Shown: in pieces, positions 1 through 8,954 of the stretch
How positions within the stretch are numbered: the first letter of the stretch is position 1
Layout: every line of letters begins with the position of its first letter
NCBI RefSeq assembly: GCF_000876015.1
Contig: NZ_BBQM01000005.1
Span: 88,144 to 152,143, forward strand
Origin: Cupriavidus basilensis
GTDB lineage: Bacteria; Pseudomonadota; Gammaproteobacteria; Burkholderiales; Burkholderiaceae
DNA: 64,000 nt
Direction of reading: 5' to 3'
Notes under the pieces: generated by a model
Told to the model about the DNA's origin: nothing
Database searches by the model: none
The model's input: the letters and a program-made list of their open reading frames with translations, nothing else
Program-made: the position numbers and the translations under genes

Positions 1-622
1 GTGGGACGACTTCAGCCGCAACCACAAGAAGGGCGACAAGCTGGCCGGCCAGATCAAGTCGATCACCGACTTCGGCGTGTTCATCGGCCTGCCCGGCGGC
101 ATCGACGGCCTGGTGCACCTGTCGGACCTGTCCTGGCAGGAAACCGGCGAAGAAGCCGTGCGCAAGTACAAGAAGGGCGACGACGTGGAAGCCGTGGTCC
201 TGGGCATCGACGTCGACAAGGAACGCATCTCGCTGGGCATCAAGCAGCTGTCGGGCGATCCGTTCAACAACTTCATCTCGGCCAACGACAAGGGTTCCCT
301 GGTCAACGGCACCATCAAGACGGTGGATGCCAAGGGCGCCGTGGTGCAGCTGGCTGACGACGTGGAAGGCTACCTGCGCGCGTCCGAAATCTCGGCCGAC
401 CGCGTGGAAGATGCCCGCAACGTGCTGAAGGAAGGCGAGCAGATCACCGCCCTGGTGGTGAACGTCGACCGCAAGTCGCGCAACATCAACCTGTCGATCA
501 AGGCCAAGGACAGCGCAGAGCAGCAGGAAGCGATGCAGAAGTTCCAGGCCGATACCGGCACCGCCGGCACGACCAACCTGGGCGCGCTGCTGAAGGCCAA
601 GCTCGGCCAGGACAACCAGTAA
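1..622 (+). CDS. rpsA: 30S ribosomal protein S1, C-terminal part
   Basis: This is the end of ribosomal protein S1, which binds mRNA on the 30S subunit and helps initiation on structured or weak-SD messages. The gene starts before the window; the frame read here begins at base 2 and gives about 206 residues. Two S1-type OB repeats are visible: one with the typical [10 protein letters not shown]...[10 protein letters not shown] pattern near the start and one with [15 protein letters not shown]...EGYLRASEI. They should be the last two of the usual six repeats. The tail ends ...[14 protein letters not shown], a common S1 ending in this group. It is followed after about 30 bases by IHF beta, the usual order in proteobacteria. 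Confidence 0.97.
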   Translation, partial: WDDFSRNHKKGDKLAGQIKSITDFGVFIGLPGGIDGLVHLSDLSWQETGEEAVRKYKKGDDVEAVVLGIDVDKERISLGIKQLSGDPFNNFISANDKGSLVNGTIKTVDAKGAVVQLADDVEGYLRASEISADRVEDARNVLKEGEQITALVVNVDRKSRNINLSIKAKDSAEQQEAMQKFQADTGTAGTTNLGALLKAKLGQDNQ

Positions 623-652
623 GCATCGGTTCACTCCTGCCAGCGGATGCCC

Positions 653-1141
653 ATGACCAAGTCCGAGCTTGTCGAAAAACTGGCTGCCCGGTTCCCGCAG
701 TTGTTGCTGCGGGATGCGGACATCTCGGTCAAGACGATCCTCGATGCCATGTCCGAAGCATTGGCCGATGGCCACCGCATCGAGATTCGCGGATTCGGCA
801 GTTTTGGTCTGAACCGGCGTCCGCCGCGCGTGGGGCGCAACCCCAAGTCCGGCGAGAGGGTGCTGGTGCCCGAGAAACGGGTGCCGCACTTCAAGGCGGG
901 CAAGGAGTTGCGCGAGCGGGTCGACCGCAGCCTGGTGACACAGGCCGCCGGTAACGGCGGCGGTGGCGCTGGTGCCATCGCCGGCGGCAACCACGTTGGC
1001 AATGGCAATGGCAGCAATGCCAGTGCCAATGGCAACGGCCACGGCGCGGTCCATGCGGCAACGGCGCACGGACAGCCCAAGCCGGCAGTCGCCGGCGGCG
1101 TGCTGCACGACGATGCCGGGCTGAAGCTGGCCCGTTCCTGA
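653..1141 (+). CDS. ihfB: Integration host factor subunit beta with long Gly/Asn tail
   Basis: IHF beta pairs with IHF alpha to bend DNA at specific sites in transcription, replication and recombination. The first ~95 residues are a complete HU/IHF fold: [15 protein letters not shown] start, the [22 protein letters not shown] beta-arm region (proline at the arm tip) and the [14 protein letters not shown] end. I chose the ATG six bases after the first in-frame ATG because the AGCGG stretch then sits at SD distance. The usual family length is 94-107 residues; here it is 162. The extra ~60 residues are low-complexity Gly, Asn, Ala and His. The gene directly follows rpsA and ends at a strong terminator. 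Confidence 0.95.
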   Translation: MTKSELVEKLAARFPQLLLRDADISVKTILDAMSEALADGHRIEIRGFGSFGLNRRPPRVGRNPKSGERVLVPEKRVPHFKAGKELRERVDRSLVTQAAGNGGGGAGAIAGGNHVGNGNGSNASANGNGHGAVHAATAHGQPKPAVAGGVLHDDAGLKLARS

Positions 1142-1178
1142 GTTGCTGCGATTCGCTCGCAATATGCCTGGATAGTCG

Positions 1179-1208
1179 AAAAAGCGCCCCGCATCGGGGC
1201 GCTTTTTC
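1179..1208 (+). terminator. Rho-independent terminator after ihfB
   Basis: An AAAAAGCGCCCCG arm and a CGGGGCGCTTTTT arm pair across a short CAT loop and end in a T run. It lies about 40 bases after the IHF beta stop and separates rpsA-ihfB from lapAB. Confidence 0.9.
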
Positions 1209-1255
1209 ATTATGCGGACGTACAAGAGGTTACCGTTGGCGCGAGACGATTCCGC

Positions 1256-1261
1256 TACAAT
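1256..1261 (+). promoter_or_regulatory. Possible -10 element before lapAB
   Basis: TACAAT lies between the ihfB terminator and lapA, 120 bases before the lapA start. No good -35 hexamer is seen at 16-18 bases, so this is a weak call. A four-codon reading frame (ATGAAATCCTCCTGA at 1361) and a doubled GTCCGCATGAAA string sit just before the lapA start. Confidence 0.35.
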
Positions 1262-1382
1262 GCCGGAAATCCACAGAGGGGCGTCGCCGCCCGCTGGCCC
1301 GATGTCCGCATCGGCCTGCATTGCCGGAGCCCGATGCCTTACCTGCCGCCTGAAGTCCGCATGAAATCCTCCTGACGTCCGC

Positions 1383-1709
1383 ATGAAACTTGTCGCCTGG
1401 ATCATCCGCATTGTCCTGTTCGCGCTGCTGTTCGTGCTGGCGTTGCGCAATACCGCCGACGCCTCGCTGCGGCTGTTCTTCGACGCCGTCTGGCGCGCGC
1501 CGCTGATCCTGATCCTGCTGGCCGCCTTCGGGCTCGGCATCGTCGCCGCGCTGGCCGCGGTGGCGCCGGCGCTGATGCGCCAGCGCATCGAGATGGGCCG
1601 GCTGCGGCGCGCGCTCGGCGAGGCGCGCAGCCAGCCGCCGGAAGCCCCGCGCGATCCGCAGGCCGCCGCGTCCGGCGTTCCCTACAACGTAGTCGGCCCG
1701 AAAGTCTGA
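1383..1709 (+). CDS. lapA: Lipopolysaccharide assembly protein A (LapA/YciS)
   Basis: A 108-residue inner-membrane protein of the LapA (DUF1049) family. LapA works with LapB to set LpxC turnover and LPS output. Two hydrophobic segments are visible, about residues 5-22 (WIIRIVLFALLFVLALRN) and 40-62, with the family's typical NT...A/V...F pattern between them (LRNTADASLRLFFDAVWRAPL). The charged C-terminal tail would be cytoplasmic. The gene ends three bases before lapB, so the two are surely cotranscribed, as in enterobacteria. Confidence 0.9.
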   Translation: MKLVAWIIRIVLFALLFVLALRNTADASLRLFFDAVWRAPLILILLAAFGLGIVAALAAVAPALMRQRIEMGRLRRALGEARSQPPEAPRDPQAAASGVPYNVVGPKV

Positions 1710-1712
1710 GCC

Positions 1713-2963
1713 ATGATTTTTGAAACCTGGTGGCTGCTTGCGCTGCCGCTCATCTTCGGCCTCGGCTGGATGGCCGCGCGCTTCGACGCGCGCCAGCTCC
1801 TGAGCGAGCAGGGCGCCTTGCCCCGCTCCTATTTCAAGGGGCTGAACTTCCTGCTCAACGAGCAGCCCGACCAGGCCATCGATGCCTTCATCGAAGTGGT
1901 GCGCCTGGACCCCGAGACCACCGAGCTCCACTTCGCGCTCGGCGCGCTGTTCCGCCGCCGCGGCGAGACCGAGCGCGCCATCCGCGTGCATCAGAACCTG
2001 GCCAGCCGCCAGGACCTGCCCGACGCCGAGCGCGAGCACGCGCTCTACGAGCTCGGCCAGGATTACCTGCGCGCCGGCCTGCTGGACCGCGCCGAGGAAT
2101 CGCTGCGGCGGCTGATGTCCGGCCCCTACGCGGCGCCGGCCAAGCACGTGCTGCTCGAGCTCTACGAAGTCGAGAAGGAATGGAAGAAGGCCATCGACGC
2201 CGCGCGCGAGCTGCAGCCGCTCGAGCAGAAGGACTACAAGGTGCAGATCGCCCAGTTCTGCTGCGAGCTGGCGCAGGACGCGCTGCAGCGCAAGCAGCCC
2301 GACGAGGCGACCGGCTGGCTGCGCCAGGCCATCGAGGAAAATCCCGCCAACGTGCGCGCGCCGATGCTGCTCGGCGACGTGGCGATGGCCGCCGGCGACG
2401 TGGCCGGGGCGCTCGGCCACTGGTTCGGCATCGAGCAGCAGGATGCGTCCTACCTGCCGCTGGTGGCCGACCGCGTGGTCAAGGCCTACCGCCAGCTCGG
2501 CGACGAGGGCAAGGCCCTGGCATGGCTGCGCGGCCTGCTCAAGACCAGCCTGGCGCCCGAGCTGCTCGACAGCGCCTACCGCGCCGAGCTCGAGCTGCAC
2601 GGCGCGCCGGCCGCCGCCACGCTGATGCGCGAGCAGTTGCGCCGCCAGCCTTCGCTGCTGGCGCTGACCAAGTATTTCGAGGCCCAGGCCGCCGAAGCGG
2701 CGCAGGCGCAGGAAGCGCCCGCCAATATGCCCGCCGACGTGCCCGCCGGTGTTGCGGCGGTGGCGTCGCCGGCCGCCGGCCAGGACATCGCGCAGGCGCA
2801 GGAAGTCGCGGCGATCCGCGACCTGCTGCAGCATCGCACGCGCAACCTGGCCCGCTATACCTGCCGTGAATGCGGTTTCCGCGCGCGGTTGTTCTATTGG
2901 CAGTGCCCCGGCTGCAACCGTTGGGAAACCTACGCGCCGCGCCGTTCGGAGGCACTCGGCTGA
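1713..2963 (+). CDS. lapB: Lipopolysaccharide assembly protein B (LapB/YciM)
   Basis: A 416-residue membrane-anchored TPR protein that, in E. coli, brings LpxC to FtsH for degradation and so limits LPS synthesis. An N-terminal hydrophobic anchor (WWLLALPLIFGLGWMAARF) is followed by TPR-like helical pairs from about residue 45 to 300 (for example FLLNEQPDQAIDAFIEVVRL). A rubredoxin-like metal site closes the protein: Cys384, Cys387, Cys398 and Cys401. An Ala/Gln-rich linker (about 325-355) precedes the metal site. Length and domain order match the family. It follows lapA and leads into sugar-nucleotide and heptose genes, which fits a role in LPS control. Confidence 0.95.
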   Translation: MIFETWWLLALPLIFGLGWMAARFDARQLLSEQGALPRSYFKGLNFLLNEQPDQAIDAFIEVVRLDPETTELHFALGALFRRRGETERAIRVHQNLASRQDLPDAEREHALYELGQDYLRAGLLDRAEESLRRLMSGPYAAPAKHVLLELYEVEKEWKKAIDAARELQPLEQKDYKVQIAQFCCELAQDALQRKQPDEATGWLRQAIEENPANVRAPMLLGDVAMAAGDVAGALGHWFGIEQQDASYLPLVADRVVKAYRQLGDEGKALAWLRGLLKTSLAPELLDSAYRAELELHGAPAAATLMREQLRRQPSLLALTKYFEAQAAEAAQAQEAPANMPADVPAGVAAVASPAAGQDIAQAQEVAAIRDLLQHRTRNLARYTCRECGFRARLFYWQCPGCNRWETYAPRRSEALG

Positions 2964-3005
2964 CGCCCCGGCGTCGCACGCCAATCCCTATCTGGAGTAC
3001 AAGCT

Positions 3006-4379
3006 ATGAAAGTCACCGTTATCGGCAGCGGCTACGTCGGTCTAGTGACCGGGGCCTGCCTGGCCGAACTGGGCAACGACGTGTTCTGCCTGGATGTGGA
3101 CGAGCGCAAGATCGCGCTGCTCAACGCCGGCGGCGTGCCGATCTACGAGCCGGGCCTCAAGGAACTGATCCTGCGCAATCGCGAGGCCGGCCGGCTGACC
3201 TTTTCCACCGACGTGGCGGCGAGCGTCGAGCACGCCGACGTGCAGTTCATCGCGGTCGGCACGCCGCCCGACGAGGACGGCTCGGCCGACCTGCAGTATG
3301 TGCTGGCGGCGGCGCGCAACATCGGCCGCCACATGACCGGCTTCAAGGTGGTGGTGGACAAGTCGACCGTGCCGGTCGGCACCGGCGACCGCGTCGCCCA
3401 GGCGATCCGCGCCGAGCTGGCCGCGCGCAGCCTGGAAGACCTGCAGTTCTCGGTGGTGTCCAACCCCGAGTTCCTCAAGGAAGGCGCCGCGGTGGAGGAC
3501 TTCATGCGCCCCGACCGCATCGTGCTGGGCTGCGACGCCGACGTCGCGGGCCGCCACGCCAAGGCCATCATGCGCCAGCTCTACGCGCCGTTCAACCGCA
3601 ACCACGAGCGCACCTTCTACATGGACGTGCGTTCGGCCGAGTTCACCAAGTACGCCGCCAACTCGATGCTGGCCACGCGCATCTCGTTCATGAACGAGCT
3701 GGCCAACCTGGCCGACGAGGTCGGCGCCGACATCGAGCTGGTGCGCATGGGCATCGGCTCCGATCCGCGCATCGGCTATAGTTTCCTCTATGCCGGCGCC
3801 GGCTACGGCGGCTCGTGCTTCCCCAAGGACGTGCAGGCGCTGATGCGCACCGCGAGCGCGCACGGCAAGCCCATGCGCGTGCTGGAGGCGGTCGAGGCCG
3901 TCAACGACGCGCAGAAGCAGGTGCTGGCCGACAAGATCGTGCGCCGCTTCGGCGAGGATCTCGCGGGGCGCACCTTCGCGGTGTGGGGCCTGGCGTTCAA
4001 GCCCAACACCGACGACATGCGCGAGGCGCCGTCGCGGGTGCTGGCGCGCGCGCTGGTGTCGCGCGGCGCCGCGCTGCGCGTGCACGACCCGATCTCGATG
4101 GCCGAGGCGCGCCGCGTGCTGGAGGAGGACCTCGCCGACATCGAGGGCGGCTTCGCGCGCGTGCATTTCAGCGACGCGCAGATGGACACGCTGGACGGCG
4201 CCGACGCGCTGGTCATCGTCACGGAATGGAAGGTCTTCCGCAGCCCCGACTTCAACCAGATCAAGCGCCGCCTGACGGCGCCCGTCATCTTCGACGGACG
4301 CAATCTGTACGAGCCCGAGGCCATGCAGGAAGCAGGCATCGAATATCATGCGATCGGGCGGCCGACCACGACGCGCTAA
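3006..4379 (+). CDS. ugd: UDP-glucose 6-dehydrogenase
   Basis: Oxidises UDP-glucose to UDP-glucuronate with two NAD+, supplying UDP-glucuronate for exopolysaccharide or for 4-amino-arabinose on lipid A. The 457-residue protein has the N-terminal NAD motif GSGYVG (residues 7-12), the [12 protein letters not shown] and NPEFLKEG blocks, and the catalytic GGSCFPKD block with Cys271. The C-terminal domain carries the [16 protein letters not shown] signature. A good SD is present (GGAG before AAGCT). It lies between lapB and the heptose kinase; the spacing of 40-70 bases on both sides leaves open whether it is in the same transcript. Confidence 0.95.
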   Translation: MKVTVIGSGYVGLVTGACLAELGNDVFCLDVDERKIALLNAGGVPIYEPGLKELILRNREAGRLTFSTDVAASVEHADVQFIAVGTPPDEDGSADLQYVLAAARNIGRHMTGFKVVVDKSTVPVGTGDRVAQAIRAELAARSLEDLQFSVVSNPEFLKEGAAVEDFMRPDRIVLGCDADVAGRHAKAIMRQLYAPFNRNHERTFYMDVRSAEFTKYAANSMLATRISFMNELANLADEVGADIELVRMGIGSDPRIGYSFLYAGAGYGGSCFPKDVQALMRTASAHGKPMRVLEAVEAVNDAQKQVLADKIVRRFGEDLAGRTFAVWGLAFKPNTDDMREAPSRVLARALVSRGAALRVHDPISMAEARRVLEEDLADIEGGFARVHFSDAQMDTLDGADALVIVTEWKVFRSPDFNQIKRRLTAPVIFDGRNLYEPEAMQEAGIEYHAIGRPTTTR

Positions 4380-4448
4380 CCGAGAAACCAACGGGAAGAA
4401 CAAGCCGACGCGCTGGCTGACGGACCGGGCCGCGTTGCCAAGGATTCC

Positions 4449-5441
4449 ATGAGCAAGAACCACATTCCGCTGCAACAGATCAATCAAGCCCGCATCCTGG
4501 TGACGGGCGACATGATGCTGGACCGCTACTGGTTCGGCGACGTGGAGCGCATCTCGCCGGAAGCGCCGGTGCCGGTCGTGCAGATCAAGCGCAGCGACGA
4601 GCGCCTCGGCGGCGCGGCCAACGTGGCGCGCAACGCGGCCGCGCTCGGCGCCAGCGTCGGCATGCTCGGCGTGGTCGGCGACGACGAGCCCGGCCGCACG
4701 CTCGAGACCCTGCTGGCGGCCAGCCACGTGCAGCCTTACCTGCACCGCGACGCGAGCGTCAACACCACCATCAAGCTGCGCGTGGTGGCGCACCAGCAGC
4801 AACTGCTGCGCGTGGACTTCGAGAACCCGCCCGCGCACGAGGTGCTGCTTTCCGTGCAGGAGCGCTTCCAGACCCTGGTCAAGGAATACAAGGTGCTGGT
4901 GCTGTCCGACTACGGCAAGGGCGGGCTGGCGCACGTGGGCCGCATGGTGGAAGCGGGCCGCGCGGCCGGCTGCCTGGTGCTGGTCGATCCCAAGGGCGAC
5001 GACTACTCGCGCTATCGCGGCGCCACGCTGATCACGCCCAACCGCGCCGAGATGCGCCATGTGGTGGGGGCCTGGAAGACCGAGTCCGACCTCACCATCC
5101 GCGCCCAGAACCTGCGCCGCGAGCTGCACCTGGAAGCGCTGCTGCTGACGCGCTCGGAAGAGGGCATGACGCTCTACACCGAGGCCGAAGTGCTGCACGT
5201 GTCGGCGCAGGCGCGCGAGGTCTACGACGTCTCGGGCGCCGGCGACACCGTGATCGCCACGCTCGCCACCATGCTCGGCGCGGGCGTGCCGCTCAAGGAG
5301 GCCGTGCAGCACGCCAACCGCGCCGGCGGCATCGTGGTGGGCAAGCTCGGCACCGCCGTGGTCACCTATCCTGAACTGTTCGGTACGCCGGCGCAGGGCG
5401 CGGCACCGTCTTCCGGCTCGCACGAGTCCTCACGCACATGA
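4449..5441 (+). CDS. rfaE1: D-glycero-beta-D-manno-heptose-7-phosphate kinase (RfaE domain I)
   Basis: A PfkB-family kinase that makes heptose 1,7-bisphosphate on the way to ADP-heptose for the LPS inner core. The 330 residues cover only the kinase half of the E. coli HldE; the adenylyltransferase half is absent and must be coded elsewhere. Visible motifs: [24 protein letters not shown] near the N terminus (residues 16 on), the GGAANVARN substrate loop, and the DVSGAGDT block with the catalytic base Asp266. The stop overlaps the start of hldD by four bases (ATGA), so the two are translationally coupled. Confidence 0.94.
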   Translation: MSKNHIPLQQINQARILVTGDMMLDRYWFGDVERISPEAPVPVVQIKRSDERLGGAANVARNAAALGASVGMLGVVGDDEPGRTLETLLAASHVQPYLHRDASVNTTIKLRVVAHQQQLLRVDFENPPAHEVLLSVQERFQTLVKEYKVLVLSDYGKGGLAHVGRMVEAGRAAGCLVLVDPKGDDYSRYRGATLITPNRAEMRHVVGAWKTESDLTIRAQNLRRELHLEALLLTRSEEGMTLYTEAEVLHVSAQAREVYDVSGAGDTVIATLATMLGAGVPLKEAVQHANRAGGIVVGKLGTAVVTYPELFGTPAQGAAPSSGSHESSRT

Positions 5442-6433
5442 CCATCATCGTTACCGGCGCGGCCGGCTTCATCGGCAGCAACCTCGTCAAGGGCCTGAAC
5501 GACCGCGGCGAGGACAATGTCGTCGCCGTCGACAACCTGACGCGCGCGGAGAAATTCCACAACCTGGTCGACTGCGACATCCGCGACTACGTCGACAAGA
5601 CCGAATTCCTGGCCCGCTTCGCGCGCGGCGACTTCGGCAAGGTGCGCGCGGTGTTCCACGAGGGCGCCTGCTCCGACACGATGGAGCACGACGGCCGCTA
5701 CATGATGGAGAACAACTACCGCTACACGCGCGCGCTGATGGAAGCCTGCCTGGAGCAGGGCGCGCAGTTCCTCTACGCCTCGTCGGCGGCCACCTACGGC
5801 GCCTCGCAGGTGTTCCGGGAAGACCGCGAGCACGAGCAGCCGCTCAACGTCTACGGCTACTCCAAGTTCCTGTTCGACCAGGTGGTGCGGCGCACGCTGC
5901 CGTCGGCGCTGTCGCAGATCGTGGGCTTCCGCTACTTCAACGTCTATGGCCCGCGCGAGGCGCACAAGGGGCGCATGGCCTCGGTGGCGTTCCACAACTT
6001 CAACCAGTTCCGCGCCGACGGCACGGTCAAGCTGTTCGGCGAATACGGCGGCTACGGCCCCGGCGGCCACACGCGCGATTTCGTCTCGGTCGAGGACGTG
6101 GTGAAGGTCAACCTGTTCTTCCTCGAGCATCCGGACAAGTCGGGCATCTTCAACCTCGGCACCGGCCACGCGCAGCCGTTCAACGACATCGCCAGCGCCG
6201 TGGTCAACACGCTGCGCGAAGCCGAGGACAAGCCGCGCCTGAGCCTGGAAGAGCTGGTGCAGGAAGGACTGGTGGAATACATCAAGTTCCCCGACGCGCT
6301 GCGCGGCAAGTACCAGTGCTACACGCAGTCCGACATGTCGCGCCTGCGCGCGGCCGGCTACAAGGATGCGTTCTACACGGTCGAGGAAGGCGTGTCGCGC
6401 TACTGCCGCTGGCTGCTGCAGCGCCGGGGCTGA
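5438..6433 (+). CDS. hldD: ADP-glyceromanno-heptose 6-epimerase
   Basis: Converts ADP-D-glycero-D-manno-heptose into the L,D form used by heptosyltransferases. The 331-residue extended SDR has the nucleotide loop GAAGFIG (residues 7-13) and a catalytic YGYSK stretch (Tyr139, Lys143), matching the E. coli enzyme closely. The [16 protein letters not shown] and [11 protein letters not shown] blocks are typical of HldD. It overlaps rfaE1 by four bases, so kinase and epimerase of one pathway are made together. A terminator follows about 125 bases downstream. Confidence 0.96.
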   Translation: MTIIVTGAAGFIGSNLVKGLNDRGEDNVVAVDNLTRAEKFHNLVDCDIRDYVDKTEFLARFARGDFGKVRAVFHEGACSDTMEHDGRYMMENNYRYTRALMEACLEQGAQFLYASSAATYGASQVFREDREHEQPLNVYGYSKFLFDQVVRRTLPSALSQIVGFRYFNVYGPREAHKGRMASVAFHNFNQFRADGTVKLFGEYGGYGPGGHTRDFVSVEDVVKVNLFFLEHPDKSGIFNLGTGHAQPFNDIASAVVNTLREAEDKPRLSLEELVQEGLVEYIKFPDALRGKYQCYTQSDMSRLRAAGYKDAFYTVEEGVSRYCRWLLQRRG

Positions 6434-6728
6434 GGCCGCGCACCGCGGCCCGTGGCCGGATCGACGCGGAACCTTCGATTGCCGCCGGTCTGCTCTCCTC
6501 TCCCGCACGCGGGAGCGGGGAAAACGCAAGCGGCAAGCTGATCTTCCTGACAGCCTGGACGCGCGCTTCGGCGCGCGTTTTTCTTTTGGAGCCGCGCGCG
6601 GACACATCCTGGTAGCCGACGTGAACTTTGGTTGCAGGATGCGCCAGGCGCGCCGCGCGCTTCTATCCTCGGTCTTGCGGCGTCCGGCCAGGACGCGGCA
6701 ACCTTCACAACGGACAGGAGAATCTCCA
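6434..6728. other. Intergenic region hldD-comEA
   Basis: No gene is supported here. The interval contains a terminator about 125 bases after hldD. After it comes a stretch with no obvious coding signal, then the strong SD GGAGAA of comEA. A comEA promoter should lie in the last ~130 bases, but I could not place a convincing -35/-10 pair. Confidence 0.6.
6559..6588 (+). terminator. Rho-independent terminator after hldD
   Basis: ACGCGCGC and GCGCGCGT pair around a TTCG tetraloop and are followed by TTTTTCTTTT. It closes the rfaE1-hldD transcript. Confidence 0.88.
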
Positions 6729-7208
6729 ATGCGCAATCAGGCAATCAGGCAGTCGCTCATGCAACCGCTCGTGCAGTCACGCACGCGGTCGCTCATGCAA
6801 TCGCTCAAGCAGTCGATTCCGCACTCGATCAGGCACTCGCTCGCGCAGTCGGTCAGGCTGGTGTCCAGGCATGCGGTGCTGGCGCTTGCGCTCTGCTTTT
6901 CGCTGGCGGGCGCGGCCCATGCCGCCGTCGACGTGAACACCGCCGACGAGGCCACGCTGGTGACGCTCAAGGGCATCGGCCCGGCCACGGCCAGCACCAT
7001 CGTGGCCGAGCGCGCCAAGGGCGGGCCCTTCAGGGATGCGGCCGATCTCGCCGACCGCGTCAAGGGCCTGGGCCAAAAGTCGGTGGCGCGGCTGCGGGAA
7101 GCCGGCATGACCATCGGCGCGGGCGCCGCGCCGAAGCCCGCTGCCGCGGCCGTGGCGAAGAAGGAGGCCAGGCCCGCGGAGAAGGCGCCGGCCAAGGCCC
7201 TCAAGTAA
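6729..7208 (+). CDS. ComEA-type helix-hairpin-helix protein with N-terminal tetrapeptide repeats
   Basis: ComEA-like proteins are exported and bind incoming double-stranded DNA during natural transformation. In this 159-residue protein a hydrophobic export signal (about residues 48-64, ending GAAHA before VDVN) leads into one helix-hairpin-helix domain, residues 67-129, with the VDVNTADEATLVTLKGIGP and GPFRDAADLADRVKGLG blocks. The tail (130-159) is Ala/Lys/Pro-rich. Oddly, about 45 residues precede the signal segment and repeat as a tetrapeptide, [I/L]-x-[Q/H/R]-S (IRQS, LMQP, LVQS, RTRS, LMQS, LKQS, IPHS, IRHS, LAQS). The start is set by GGAGAA seven bases before this ATG; a later start at Met23 has no comparable SD. 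Such a long pre-signal extension is unusual for this family. Confidence 0.85.
   Translation: MRNQAIRQSLMQPLVQSRTRSLMQSLKQSIPHSIRHSLAQSVRLVSRHAVLALALCFSLAGAAHAAVDVNTADEATLVTLKGIGPATASTIVAERAKGGPFRDAADLADRVKGLGQKSVARLREAGMTIGAGAAPKPAAAAVAKKEARPAEKAPAKALK
6744..6851 (+). repeat. 12-bp degenerate tandem repeat, nine units, inside comEA
   Basis: Nine consecutive 12-base units with approximate consensus TCAnGCAnTCGC (for example TCAGGCAGTCGC, TCATGCAACCGC, TCATGCAATCGC, TCAAGCAGTCGA, TCAGGCACTCGC). The period is exact and in frame, so each unit codes one tetrapeptide. A partial tenth unit (TCAGGCTGGTG) follows. Direct reading of the sequence supports the period; its origin by slippage is inferred. 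Confidence 0.85.
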
Positions 7209-7235
7209 CCCGCGCTCCCCGGAGCGCCGCGCCGC

Positions 7236-7271
7236 GTGCCATCGCGCAAGCCGTCGCGCATGCCATCGCGC
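7236..7271 (+). repeat. Three 12-bp units after comEA
   Basis: GTGCCATCGCGC, AAGCCGTCGCGC and ATGCCATCGCGC follow each other without gap, 27 bases after the comEA stop. They share the 12-base period and the ATGC-ATCGC core with units inside comEA, in the same orientation, but are not translated in the comEA frame. Confidence 0.6.
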
Positions 7272-7291
7272 GCGGCGCGCGGCGCACCGTC

Positions 7292-7317
7292 GAAGCCCCG
7301 GCCGCGTCCGGGGCTTC
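7292..7317 (+). terminator. GC-rich hairpin, possible terminator of comEA
   Basis: GAAGCCCCGG and CCGGGGCTTC form a perfect ten-base stem around CCGCGT. There is no T run after it, so it may be a weak terminator or an RNA end-protecting structure. Confidence 0.45.
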
Positions 7318-7521
7318 CCGCCGTCATGCACCACGATCGTGGCAAGGCCGCATGCCCGCGCCGGCATGCGCTGGTACGGCTTGTGCTAGTCCCGGTGGCT
7401 TCGCATGAATGCGGCCGCGCGGTATCATGCGCACGCCCGCGCGGACCGAGCCGGCCGCGCGGCCACGACAAACCAACCCAGGCCGGATCTCCAGGCCAAG
7501 GACAAGAAAGGGAGCTCGACG

Positions 7522-8829
7522 ATGGCAAATGGTGAGGACGCGGGATTCCTGCCCAGGTGGCGGCTGAAGACACATGGCGTGATCGCGCCCGACGAGCGGC
7601 TGCCTGCCGGCCAGACCGTGCTGGCGGGCATCCAGCACGTGGTGGCGATGTTCGGCTCGACCGCCATCGCGCCGATCCTGATGGGCTTCAATCCCAATAT
7701 CGCGATCCTGTTCTCTGGCATCGGCACGCTGATCTTCTTCCTGTGCGTGCGCGGCCGGGTGCCGAGCTACCTCGGCTCGAGCTTCGCCTTCATCGCGGTG
7801 GTGATCGCCGCCACCGGTTATGCCGGCAGCGGCCCGAACCCGAACATCCCGGTCGCGCTCGGCGGCATCATCGCCGCGGGCGCGCTCTACCTCGTCATCG
7901 GGCTGGTGGTGCAGGCGGTGGGCTACCGCTGGGTGGAGCGGCTGATGCCGCCGGTGGTCACGGGCGCCATCGTCGCGGCCATCGGCCTGAATCTCGCGCC
8001 GGTGGCGGTCAAGGCCGTGAGCGGCGCGGCGCTCGACACCTGGGTCGGCCTGGCCACGGTGCTGGCGGTGGGCCTGGTGGCGGTGCACGCGCCGGGCATG
8101 CTGCGCCGCCTGCCAGTGCTGGTCGGCGGGCTGTTCGGCTACCTGCTGTACTACGTCTGCACCAACCTCATGGGGCTGGGCAAGGCCATCGACTTCTCCG
8201 GCGTGGCCGCGGCGAGCTGGTTCGGCCTGCCGGTGTTCACTTCGCCGGTGTTCCAGGCCAGCGCCATGCTGCTGATCGCGCCGGTGGCGATCGTGCTGGT
8301 GGCCGAGAACCTCGGGCACATCAAGGCCATCAGCGTGATGACCGGGCGCAATCTCGACCCGTACATCGGCCGCGCGTTCATCGGCGACGGCATCGCCACC
8401 ATCATTTCGGCGGGCGGCGGCGGCACCGGCGTGACCACCTACGCCGAGAACATGGGCGTGATGGCGGTGACGCGGATCTACTCCACGCTGATCTTCGTGG
8501 TGGCCGCGGTGGTGGCGCTCATCCTGGGCTTCTCGCCCAAGTTCGGCGCGCTGATCCTGACCATCCCGGGGCCGGTGATCGGCGGCCTGACCATCGTCGT
8601 GTTCGGCCTGATCTCGGCCACGGCGGGGCGCATCTGGGTCGAGAACAAGGTGGACTTCTCCAGCTCGCGCAACCTCATCACGGTAGGCGCCACGCTGACC
8701 GTGGCCGCCGGCGACCTGACCCTCAAGCTCGGCGGCATGACGCTGGGCGGCATCGGCACCGCCACCTTCGGTGCCATCCTGCTGTACCACCTGCTGGGCG
8801 AGCGCAAGGGCGGCGAGGCCGAGGCCTGA
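7522..8829 (+). CDS. uraA: Uracil-xanthine permease (NCS2 family)
   Basis: An inner-membrane proton symporter for uracil of the NCS2 family, 435 residues with about 14 hydrophobic segments. Characteristic blocks: VLAGIQHVVAMFGSTAIAPILMG near the N terminus, VAENLGHIKAISVMTGRNLDP (the glutamate equivalent to a proton/substrate residue in E. coli UraA) and GGTGVTTYAENMGVMAVTRIYS (second glutamate). The start is the ATG seven bases after AAAGGGAGC; an upstream in-frame ATG would add ~39 residues of charged, non-family sequence. A uracil phosphoribosyltransferase gene is found at 57.7 kb, the usual partner enzyme, although not adjacent here. Confidence 0.9.
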   Translation: MANGEDAGFLPRWRLKTHGVIAPDERLPAGQTVLAGIQHVVAMFGSTAIAPILMGFNPNIAILFSGIGTLIFFLCVRGRVPSYLGSSFAFIAVVIAATGYAGSGPNPNIPVALGGIIAAGALYLVIGLVVQAVGYRWVERLMPPVVTGAIVAAIGLNLAPVAVKAVSGAALDTWVGLATVLAVGLVAVHAPGMLRRLPVLVGGLFGYLLYYVCTNLMGLGKAIDFSGVAAASWFGLPVFTSPVFQASAMLLIAPVAIVLVAENLGHIKAISVMTGRNLDPYIGRAFIGDGIATIISAGGGGTGVTTYAENMGVMAVTRIYSTLIFVVAAVVALILGFSPKFGALILTIPGPVIGGLTIVVFGLISATAGRIWVENKVDFSSSRNLITVGATLTVAAGDLTLKLGGMTLGGIGTATFGAILLYHLLGERKGGEAEA

Positions 8830-8954
8830 CGCTTGCTGTCCCGCCGGCGTTGCCATGAGGCGGGCTGTCGCAGCCGCGGCGGCCCGGCGCGCCTGCCGGC
8901 GCGAGTATTACGGCTGGATTACAATGTCCGCCGACATTCGGAATCCCGCTCATC

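Larger units (their letters stand above)
7209..7521. other. Intergenic region comEA-uraA
   Basis: No gene is supported. It holds three 12-mers that resemble the comEA repeat (annotated separately), a GC-rich hairpin without T run, and near the end TATCAT, which may be a -10 element for the permease. The final bases carry the permease SD AAAGGGAGC. Confidence 0.55.

Noticed and set aside
1230..2984. 584-codon minus-strand frame over lapA-lapB
   Set aside because: Antisense shadow with low-complexity Leu/Gly/Arg/Gln sequence; lapA and lapB on the plus strand are unmistakable.
3042..5423. 793-codon minus-strand frame over ugd and rfaE1
   Set aside because: Shadow of high third-position GC; His/Arg/Ala/Val-rich and not protein-like.
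7236..7271. CRISPR-like or DNA-uptake-sequence array
   Set aside because: Units are contiguous 12-mers without spacers, too few and too degenerate; an uptake-sequence role is untested speculation.
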